Assembly: GCA_012295275.1 (NCBI GenBank)
Contig: CM022668.1
Span: 12,638,022 to 12,668,021, forward strand
Direction of reading: 5' to 3'
Length of the DNA: 30,000 bases
Source of the DNA: Chrysomallon squamiferum
Taxonomy: Eukaryota > Mollusca > Gastropoda > Neomphalida > Peltospiridae
The first letter of the stretch is position 1, and each line of letters starts with the position of its first letter. Shown here piece after piece: positions 9,016 through 17,130 of this stretch. The notes beneath the pieces are model-generated. The model had not been told where the DNA came from, ran no database searches, and saw only the letters and a list, made by a program, of their open reading frames with translations. The translations under genes were made by a program, and so were the position numbers.

Positions 9016-9354
9016 CACAACTACTACTACTACTACTACTACCATTACTACTACTACAACTTCTATCACCCCACTTCAGTTTTTATTATTACTATTACTA
9101 CTATTATTATTACTATTATTATTATTACTATTATTATTATTACTATGACTACTATTATTATTACTACTATTATTTCTATGACTACTATTATTACTATTAG
9201 TTAATTATTACTGTGACTACTATTATTATTATTATTACTATTACTATTATTATTACTATTACTATTATTATCATCATTACTATTATTATCATTACTATTA
9301 TTATTATTATTATTATTACTATTACTATTATTATTACTATTACTATTATTATCA

Positions 9355-9420
<66 letters not shown>
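8921..9420. repeat. Compound (ACT)n/(ATT)n array, about 500 bp
   Basis: (ACT)n, then pure (ATT)n at about 8959-9015, ACT-rich sequence, then interleaved ATTACT/ATTATC units, ending in pure (ATT)n at about 9357-9420. The plus-strand Ile/Thr frame is an artefact. Confidence 0.95.
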
Positions 9421-9422
<2 letters not shown>

Positions 9423-9709
9423 TCACACTTTACAAACTTGTGTTTTAATTGCAGACAACCCAGTGTATTCAGTGTCGTAGATTAATGCTAAAACAAGAAC
9501 TCTGCCATTGACTTATGTTCTTCTCTGCTGGCAAGACAACAGAAACGACCTTGACCTTGGTCTCTCAGATTAAAGTTAAACAAGTGATCCTTCAAAGCTG
9601 GCAGGAACTGCCCATCTTAATTTGGTCTCATTACCAGTGTAAGCATTGTCTCTGTGGTGATGGAGTATGTTCAAATAGAAGAAATTCAAGATGTTTTCAT
9701 CATCTTTTC

Positions 9710-9712
<3 letters not shown>

Positions 9713-9752
<40 letters not shown>
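9713..9752. repeat. (CT)n microsatellite
   Basis: About 20 CT dinucleotides between TTTCTAT and GTAGTGAT. Confidence 0.95.
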
Positions 9753-9755
<3 letters not shown>

Positions 9756-9759
9756 GTGA

Positions 9760-9868
9760 TAATAAAATATAAAATTATATGTTCTAATCATCAAAGAAAA
9801 ACTCCATGACTTCTCTCTTTTTCAAAGAACATTTCAAAATTTTCCTGGATTAATGCAGTGAAATATTT
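9760..9868. repeat. Dispersed repeat, copy 2 (partner at 7457-7563)
   Basis: Shares ordered blocks with the segment at 7457-7563: AATAAAATATAAAATTAT, ATCAAAGAAAAACTCCATGA, AAAGAACATTTCAAAATTTT and CCTGGATTAA. The copies are about 2.3 kb apart in the same orientation. Confidence 0.8.
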
Positions 9869-9961
9869 GAAAATATTTGAGTCATATTAATTGTTCAAAT
9901 AGAAGAAATTTTGTCAAGATATTTTCATCATCTTTTCTTATTTGTTCTTTGTTTGATTTGG

Positions 9962-9963
<2 letters not shown>

Positions 9964-10019
<56 letters not shown>
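9964..10019. repeat. (CT)n microsatellite
   Basis: About 27 perfect CT dinucleotides after TTTGGAAT. Confidence 0.95.
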
Positions 10020-10022
<3 letters not shown>

Positions 10023-10100
10023 GTCTCAACAGTAATGGAGTATGGTCAAATACAAGAAATTAAAGATGTTCTCTTCATATGTCTCTATCTATCACTCCAT

Positions 10101-10364
10101 CTTTCTGTCTCTTGTATGTTTATCTCTCTCTCTCTCTCTCTCTTATTAACTTTTACTCTCTATCTTTGTTTATTCATGTCACTTTTTATTATCTTCTTAT
10201 CATTGTCTTTATTTTATTTTGGTCTCAGTTTCAGATAGAGAGAAATATATATGTCTATCTGTCTGTTTCTCCATTTTCTCTCCTCGTTCCTTTTTCAATC
10301 TGTTTCATGATTTTCCTTTCTGTCTGTTTGTCTCTGTCTTTGTTCCCTCTCTCACTCCATCTCC

Positions 10365-10402
<38 letters not shown>
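10101..10402. repeat. CT-rich pyrimidine tract ending in pure (CT)n
   Basis: Decayed TCTCTC/TGTCTG-rich sequence with a pure (CT)n block at about 10371-10402. On the gene strand the pure (GA)n begins 26 nt downstream of the donor of the PAS exon. Confidence 0.88.
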
Positions 10403-10406
<4 letters not shown>

Positions 10407-10428
10407 TGCAAACTAAAATTAAGCTTAC

Positions 10429-10659
10429 CACATTTCTTATAGAGGTAAATCTCTGTCTTCAGCTCATTTTTCTCTTCCAAAGCTTTGTCGATTTTTTCTT
10501 TTTCTTCATCCTCGGTTTCTGCTCCATACAGGAACTTGCAGGCACAGCTCTTTGACATGACCTGTGACCTCCCAAATCCTGTAAGCTCGCAGAAACCATC
10601 AGAACAGTACACGATTGGTCGGCCATTTGCCTGTGCATTTCCCAGAACAAAGTTGCTAT
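10429..10659 (-). CDS. KCNH8: Elk/KCNH8-like K+ channel, PAS-domain exon (probably coding exon 2)
   Basis: This internal exon encodes the core of the N-terminal PAS (eag) domain of an Elk-class KCNH potassium channel. The domain packs against the cytoplasmic C-terminal domain and tunes gating in this family. Translated residues run [20 protein letters not shown], then [19 protein letters not shown] and, near the end, [11 protein letters not shown]. These match the family pattern [21 protein letters not shown] and FLYG closely. On the gene strand the exon follows TTTATTTCAG and ends G|GTAAGC, both good splice signals. Its 231 bp are 2 nt of a split codon (xAT, probably His as in relatives), 76 codons, then the first base of a Gly codon. 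The start codon and PAS-cap are absent and must lie in an upstream exon not found within the window. Confidence in family is high; the subtype name is by resemblance only. Confidence 0.95.
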
Positions 10660-10660
10660 C

Positions 10661-10780
10661 TGAAATAAATAAATAAATATAAAAATTAATAAATAAATTA
10701 ATAAATAAATAAATCGGTCAATCAATCAATAAATAAATAAATAAATAAAACAATCAAACAAACAAACAAACAAACAAATA
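10661..10780. repeat. (AAAT)n, (AATC)n and (CAAA)n compound microsatellite
   Basis: AAATAAAT runs, a short AATCAATCAATC patch near 10717-10730, then CAAACAAACAAACAAACAAA near 10755-10778. On the gene strand this is a (TTTA)n tract running directly into the CAG acceptor of the PAS exon. Confidence 0.93.
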
Positions 10781-11330
10781 ATTATTCATAACAATAATAA
10801 GGATAATGATACTAGTGATAAATGAGAAGATCCTTTATTGACAAATGTTCGGGACCTGAAATATTCTGGCTTCATCACAGTCTTTATGATTTCATAATTG
10901 AATTATCAAAATTCATGTCTATATTTTGAATTCTGTTTTTATTCAGGCAGCAGATAAATATGCAGGAATTACAGACATACAAGAACAGAAACCTTTAAAT
11001 AATGGAATAAAATGCCACTGGTATTTTCCATTTGTAGATAATTATTTTAAAAACATTTTTTAAGACTGTCATTCTAATGATATGTATTTAAAAAAAATAA
11101 AGAACAGAGAACGTGTTCATTAAAATGGCTGAAATTCCAAACCAGAAGAAATAAACGGTTTTAAAAGAAAGAACAACTAAAAAATAAAATTACAAATGTA
11201 TTTAATGACAAGACTATTTTTGATACAAAGGCATAAAAGCAAATGACATTTGGAATGTAAAGTGAAATTAAAAAATAAAATAATAAATTTGAAGCCAAGA
11301 TAACAATTATAATAATAATTTGAAGTGTGT
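10781..11330. other. Low-copy intron sequence, nothing recognised
   Basis: AT-rich with a slightly more complex stretch around 10825-10900 (GACAAATGTTCGGGACCTGA and onward). No open frame of note, no element recognised. Confidence 0.4.
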
Positions 11331-11831
11331 GTGGCTATGGTTTTTTTCTTCTAGTATATGTGAAAAACAAAAAACAAAAATTATTATAGCAATAACAATA
11401 ATAATAAAGAAAGAAATAAAGAAAATGGATACAAATATTAAAATAGAATAATTAATATAAATAGAAAACAAAATAAATAATAAATTAAGAAAAAAGAATA
11501 AATAAACAATTAATAATAATAAGAAGAAATAAATAAATAAATAAATAAAATGAAATGAAATGTAAGTAAAATAAAATAATAAAATAAATATATAAGTAAT
11601 ATAAATAATTAAACCTTAGACAAGATGATACTTTCATTAACTATTTTTTTAATTCTTTTTTTGAAAATTTCAAATTTGAAACAGAAATCCTGTGCCTTAC
11701 TGTATTACTGTGTATATTAACAGAACATCAATGTAATCATCTTGCAAAATTATCTTTTAGTTAGAATTTGTCACTGATTTTTAAAATAAATAATTATAAT
11801 GTATTTTAAAATTAATGACTTTGATGATTGC

Positions 11832-11836
<5 letters not shown>
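11331..11836. other. A-rich low-complexity intron sequence
   Basis: Interrupted AATAAT, AAGAAA, AAATAAAT and AAATGAAATG patches to about 11610, then AT-rich low-copy sequence. No gene is supported. Confidence 0.6.

Positions 11837-11882
<46 letters not shown>
11837..11882. repeat. (AC)n microsatellite
   Basis: About 23 perfect AC dinucleotides between CATTTT and TGTAGTATT. Confidence 0.95.
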
Positions 11883-11884
<2 letters not shown>

Positions 11885-12002
11885 TAGTATTTTTAAGTTT
11901 TAATTCTTTATTGATTTTAATACTTATTTTCATTATTCTTCACTTTTTTTCACACCTAATTTTGTTGTGTTTTATATCTGGCATTTATTATTCAGTGTTA
12001 AA

Positions 12003-12118
12003 AATATAATAAATAAATAAATATGATTAATAAATTTAATGGCCAAATAAATAAATACATTTTACAAATTAAATAAATAATAATAAAATAAATAAAAATA
12101 AATAACTATGTAAGTAAG

Positions 12119-12150
<32 letters not shown>

Positions 12151-12160
12151 AATGATAATA
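12003..12160. repeat. (AAAT)n tetranucleotide tract
   Basis: Interrupted AAATAAAT runs; the cleanest block is about 12118-12149. Confidence 0.85.
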
Positions 12161-12189
12161 ATAATAAGTTAATAAATTTAATAATGAAG

Positions 12190-12370
12190 TAAATAATTAA
12201 ATATAATTTTCCTTAACAAAAAAAATTAAAACTAAATAAACAAATTAACCACAACAACCAAAAAAACAAAACAAATTTTTTTTTTAAAACCCCCAAACCT
12301 CCACCTAAATTCAAAAACCAAATCAAATAAAACACAAACAACTAAATATAAAAATAAAATAAACAAAAAC
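12190..12370. other. 181-bp segment with no G on the plus strand
   Basis: From 12190 to 12370 the plus strand contains only A, C and T, including CCACAACAACC and CCCCCAAACCTCCACC, while sequence on both sides contains G normally. On the gene strand it is C-free and T/G-rich. It yields a long hydrophobic minus-strand frame that looks like an artefact of composition. Confidence 0.85.
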
Positions 12371-12802
12371 GGATCACTGATAATCCAAACACGACTGTAC
12401 AAAAAAACAAAAAAAAAACAAAAACAAGATGGCCGCACAAATCAGCATCATAACCCACTCTCTCCCACTAACAAAACCTTATTCCGTCACTAACACTGTA
12501 CAATACGGCGACATTCGACTCTGCACAATATTCACATACTAATTAAAACAGCAGAATTTGTCTACTTTGAAGTATTTTGAGAGCTGCCTCTCTGTTTCGT
12601 GGTTTTCCATTCCTAATTAATAACGAGAGCTCTGACATTAAGATGTTATGTACACATGTACAGCCAGCTATTAGCCTAATGATGAAGAGTTCTTCCTCAA
12701 GGCAGGTAAACGAGATTGTTGTGTTGATCAGAATTACCGGCGTGGATACATTTTTGAATATTTACTAGTGTCTGGGGAAAGGTTGACTGTGTGAGCAAGT
12801 TG
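12371..12802. other. Low-copy intron sequence of higher complexity
   Basis: Less AT-rich than the surroundings. It contains CAAGATGGCCG at 12425-12435 and a 36-codon plus-strand frame starting at that ATG (MAAQISIITHSLPL...), ending before 12545. The frame is too short and unlike anything I know, so it is not called a gene. Confidence 0.4.
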
Positions 12803-12807
12803 TGTGT

Positions 12808-12838
<31 letters not shown>

Positions 12839-12960
12839 CATTTGTATTTATATGTGCTTGTTTGCCTATGTGTCAATGTAAAATATTAGCAATTTTTTAT
12901 TATTATTACTTAAATACACAGATACATACATACATATATATACATACATACATACATACA

Positions 12961-12991
<31 letters not shown>

Positions 12992-13170
12992 CTATATATA
13001 TATAAACCACATACATATAAACATCATACATATATATACATATATTCATTTATCCATACATTCATTCATCCATCCATCCATCCATCATACATCTCACACA
13101 CACACATATTGCATACATACATACATACATAAATACACACACAGACACATATACCAATATCATCATTAAG
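12803..13170. repeat. (TG)n, (ACAT)n and mixed ATCC/ACAC microsatellites
   Basis: (TG)n at about 12805-12838, (ACAT)n at about 12922-12990, TATA-rich sequence, (ATCC)n near 13066-13086, then short ACAC and ACAT runs to about 13150. Confidence 0.9.
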
Positions 13171-13289
13171 TACATACTTGGTACCTTTAATATACCACTA
13201 CATTAAGAGTAGCATCAAAGTGCCTTTAACACCTAACACAAAACCTTGAACTGGGAGCACTGCAGATAAATTACCAGTATTATACAACT

Positions 13290-13735
13290 ATGACATGAGC
13301 TGCATCTATTTAATACCTCTTGTGTTAATACACCATGTAAAATAATCTACATCACACAATCGGTCTCTGTTTCTGTTTCTCTCTGTCATTCATTCTGTCC
13401 ATCTCTTACCACTTTCTCTGAGGTGTTTTTTTTAGCTGTCTTTCTCACTCTCTCTTATACCTCTATAACATCATCTGCATCTATTTAATCAGTCTTGTAT
13501 GAACACATGTAAAACAATGCATATTACATATTTGTCTTTGTGTTTCCATTTCACTAATTCTTTCAATTTCATTCCACTGTTTCTTTTTCTTTTCTCTCTC
13601 TCCCTCTCTCTCTCTCTCTCAAAATATCAACTGCATCTATTTAATAAGTCTATGCATGAACACGTATAAAACAATGCATATAACACACATTGTCTCTGCG
13701 ATTCCATTTCACTAATTCTTTCCATTTCATTCCAC

Positions 13736-13809
<74 letters not shown>

Positions 13810-14060
13810 CATCAACTGCATCTATTTAATAAGTCTATGCATGAACACGTATAAAACAAAGCATATCACACACATTGTCTTCATGTTTCTCCGATTCTCT
13901 CTCTGATTCTTTCCATTTCATTCCACTCGCCATTTTTAATATTATTAATATATATATTTTTTTTTAGCTCTCTTTCTCTTATATCTAGAACATCAACTGT
14001 ATCTATGTAATACATCTCGTATTATTAACACATCATGTAAAACAATCTATATCACACCAA
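13290..14060 (+). repeat. Tandem repeat, five copies of about 155-185 bp, each with a (CT)n tract
   Basis: Each copy starts with a variant of ACATCAACTGCATCTATTTA, continues with AAGTCTATGCATGAACACGT and ATAAAACAATGCATATNACA, then TTCCATTTCA..TTCTTTCCATTTCATTCC and ends with CT repeats. The TGCATCTATTT landmark occurs at 13301, 13476, 13632, 13817 and (as TGTATCTATGT) 13999. Unit length varies with the CT tract, longest at 13738-13805. Copies 3 and 4 are the most alike. Confidence 0.92.
13738..13805. repeat. (CT)n microsatellite
   Basis: About 33 perfect CT dinucleotides inside the third copy of the larger tandem repeat. Confidence 0.95.
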
Positions 14061-14860
14061 CTGCAGAAAACTGGGACTTATTAGACATCTGCTTGAAATC
14101 TTTTGAGTATAATTAACTCAGTCGAGAAAACAGACGACGAGAACAAGCTCTAAGATAATTTTTTTAATATTTCTTTTTTTTTTTTACCATTATGTCACCC
14201 TTGAGCAGTATTCTTTTTTTCTCTCTCTCTCTCTCATCTTCTTCTACTTGTCTGTTCAACAGGCTTGCAGAGCTAATCAGAAGTGTGTATCTTTTAAATG
14301 ATTTGCTGCGTTTGATCTGAGAAGGAATCCAGCTATTTGAGTCAATTACGATCTGTCGAGCTGGTTTGGGTTTTTGTTAAAGAGTTAAAGAGGGAAGGCA
14401 ACATAACAACGTGCTGTTGTTGTAGTCGTTGAGGGACTGTCGGCTTGGTTGTAAAAGTCCAAAACTGAGTTTGAGATATTCTGTTTTTCCCATTCATACC
14501 AGATTTTATTACAGATGTTTAGTAATGTGAAATATAATGAACTAAATTAAACTGCAGTTGTTAATGCACAGATTTAACATTTATTTTAGAGAGTTTATTT
14601 ATTTCAGATGTTTGTTGTTTTCTTCAGGGTTTTTTTTTTTTTTTTAAGTGTTTTTTTGTTTTTTGAAAAAAAATTTGGTGGGGTGTGTATTATTTGAAAA
14701 TAAATTAATAGATCACATATTTCTGAGATGGTTTACCATGTGATATTATATATCAACATCCTGAAAAATAATAAATACTACAATTAAGACTGACCATTTA
14801 ATTTTAAAAGTGTATATCTGTAACTGAAATAATTTTTAAGATTGTGTATTTAATTAAAGT
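14061..14860. other. Low-copy intron sequence, nothing recognised
   Basis: The part 14090-14470 is of mixed composition, with a (CT)n patch at 14219-14236 and T runs at 14171-14185 and 14628-14645. No exon or element could be supported. Confidence 0.4.
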
Positions 14861-16175
14861 GTCAAATTTTGACAATTCCAGACCTGTTATTCTTCCTCTG
14901 TATAATTATTAATTAATCTGGATTTCCTGTTCAATTTTAAAGTAATTGAAATGATTTTTAAAACAATTAATTTATTAAATTATTTTTTTTTCCAGTTCCA
15001 AACCTGGTTTTCAAAATCAGATCAGTAATGAAATATAATTTACTGTTCAGTTTTGAAAATGAATGTCAAACTCAAGCTAATAATTTTTTATTTTTTATTA
15101 CCTAGTTTTATGTGCATTTTCCAACCAAAAAACAAAGAGAAGAAATATTTTATTTTTTATTCCAGACCTGATATGAGTGTGATATTTATTTGTATCAAAC
15201 AAATAATTAATTTTTTTTTTCCTGTTCCAAACATAATTTTCTAAATTTGTATAATAGTTGTTATAATCATTGTAGTCATTTTTTAAAATATGTACACAAT
15301 TTTTGGTATCAATTTTAAAAGAATAGCTAATTGATTTTTTTCCCATTCCAAACCTAATCTTCTGTATCAGAATAGTGTCATATTAATGGTGTGGTTATGA
15401 TTTATATTCAATTTCAAAAAGTTAAAATATTTTTATTTTTTGAAGTAAAATGTGGAGACTCATTTTTTTTTTTTTTTGCATTCCATTTCATAATTCTGAG
15501 TTTCTATATTTCTTTTTAAATTTCTCTTGTATTTCAAATGATATTTAAAACACATTTTATATTGCCAATAATAATTATTTTTTTATTTTAAAAGAACATT
15601 TATATGATGATTTTTAAATCAATAATTATATATATTCCCATTCCACTTCTTATTTTCCACATTAATGTAAAATACAAATTACATTTTAAAGTTAAAAATT
15701 ACTTTTCAGTTTTAATCATACAAATGCATTTGAAATAATATATGTAATAATGACACATATTTTCCTGTTCCAGACTTAATTTTGAAAACCAGTATAAACA
15801 TATAAATGATATATTGCAGAAAATATTTGCTATATTTAATTTTAAAGTGTTTGAACAAATGTTTATGAATGATTTTCTTTCCCTTTACTTCATGTCAAAC
15901 ATAATTTTCAGTATCAAAGTAAAGGATTTACTATTCATTTTCAAAAATGCATATTTATTTGAAATACAATTTTTTTTAAATGCATGATAAATAAATAAGT
16001 TATCCTTTACATCATTTCAAAACTAATTTTCAATATCAGTCAATTTAATAAAACATTATAAATTACACAAAATTTTCAATTTTTAAACTACAAATACACA
16101 ATTTTTAAAAGTGATAAACTGAGATCAATGAATATTAAAATTATATTTTCAAAACATATCCCATTCTAAATCACT
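14860..16175 (+). repeat. Old decayed tandem array, period about 120-130 bp
   Basis: A landmark of the form T-run, YCCNTTCCAAACCTAATTTTC, followed by ATCAG/TATAAT and later AATTTTAAAA recurs near 14872 (TTCCAGACCTG), 14993 (GTTCCAAACCTGGTTTTC), 15160 (TTCCAGACCTGA), 15223 (GTTCCAAACATAATTTTC), 15344 (ATTCCAAACCTAATCTTC), 15478, 15640, 15766 (GTTCCAGACTTAATTTT), 15890 (GTCAAACATAATTTTC) and 16014 (TTTCAAAACTAATTTTC). Several neighbouring landmarks are 120-130 bp apart. Confidence 0.7.
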
Positions 16176-16660
16176 GAAACAAGAAGCAGCTGAGGAGAAT
16201 TGAACCCAAATCCCCTCAGGTCTGAAATGCACCCTACAGTTTGTTCTTTACAATAAAACAGGTGGGGGAGGGATGCCATCTTTAAAATAAATCAACAGTT
16301 GCAACAGCAAGAAGTCATATTTATTATTTAAACACAGTGCAAAGAAGACTTGGTTTAGAACAGCCTTTTCATTTGTCTTGTACAGTGACAACAGTTAAAG
16401 CACACTTCATGGTCTCTCAACAGTGATCATTTTCCCATTACCTCATAAAAGGAAATCAAGTTTTCTATTATTTAACTGCAGGAATGGTTCTCTCTGGAGA
16501 GAGCAGAAACAATGACACAACAGTGACTCCAGCAGTCCCCAGGAACGTTGATTTTGACAGAGAAATGAATGAGGTTAGTTGTTGTGATTATGAGAGCTGA
16601 TGAAAGTAGTAGAGATAGGAGGCTGGTGTAACAGATGAGGGTGAGATACAGTTAATATGT
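16176..16660. other. Higher-complexity intron segment, function unknown
   Basis: Clearly less repetitive and less AT-rich than its flanks. The minus strand contains GGGTTCAATTCTCC (about 16208-16195), which resembles the B box of tRNA-derived elements, but no paired A box was found. The plus strand holds a small exon-like open segment at 16482-16573 bounded by AG and GT, discussed as a finding. Confidence 0.4.
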
Positions 16661-16780
16661 CACAGTCTGCTTATTGTGTGAATCGTGATTAGCCGCATGT
16701 GTTTGTGATACACGGGGGGGGGGTATTATGCTTGGATGTATAATATATACAATAAAGATGATAATGTTGTGTTGAATTAC

Positions 16781-16973
16781 GTGTGTGTGTGTTTTCATAT
16801 GTATACATATATATATATAGATGAATATGTACACGTATATACATAAAAACACATATACATACATATATATGTATGTATGTATATTTGTATGTATGTGTGT
16901 GTGTGTATCTATGTGTATGTATATGTATATGTATGTGTTTGTATGTATGTATTGATGTATGTATGTATGCATG

Positions 16974-17006
<33 letters not shown>

Positions 17007-17130
17007 TTATGTATGTATGTATATATGTATGTATTTATGTATGTATGTATGTATGCATGTGTGTGTGTGTGTGTTGGTATATATATATATATGTATGTAT
17101 GTATTTATGCATGTATATATGTATGCACGT
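16781..17130. repeat. Compound (TG)n/(ATGT)n/(TATA)n microsatellite
   Basis: ATGTATGT units, pure TG runs at about 16974-16996 and 17058-17074, and TATATA patches. Overlapping Cys/Val/Tyr-rich frames in three frames are repeat artefacts. Confidence 0.93.

Larger units (their letters stand above)
9645..10100 (+). repeat. Three diverged copies of a unit each leading into a (CT)n tract
   Basis: Copy 1 (from 9645): CATTGTCTCTGTGGTGATGG, AGTATGTTCAAATAGAAGAA, ATTCAAGATGTTTTCATCAT, then (CT)n. Copy 2 (from 9893): GTTCAAATAGAAGAAATTTT, CAAGATATTTTCATCATC, then (CT)n. Copy 3 (from 10019): CATTGTCTCAACAGTAATGG, AGTATGGTCAAATACAAGAA, ATTAAAGATGTTCTCTTCAT, then CT-rich sequence. Spacing differs (about 224 and 151 bp between TCAAAT cores), largely through changes in the CT tracts and the inserted dispersed repeat. 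Confidence 0.8.

Noticed and set aside
10079-10555. 158-codon plus-strand Ser/Leu-rich frame
   Set aside because: Mostly CT-rich repeat, and its end is antisense to the real PAS exon on the other strand.
12232-12438. Hydrophobic minus-strand frame that could pass for a small membrane protein
   Set aside because: It coincides with the G-free plus strand (C-free on its own strand), so base composition alone gives Phe/Val/Leu codons; no start context or family match.
12425-12545. 36-codon frame starting at CAAGATGGCC with a good start context
   Set aside because: Too short, no similarity I recognise and no supporting exon structure; kept only as a motif observation.
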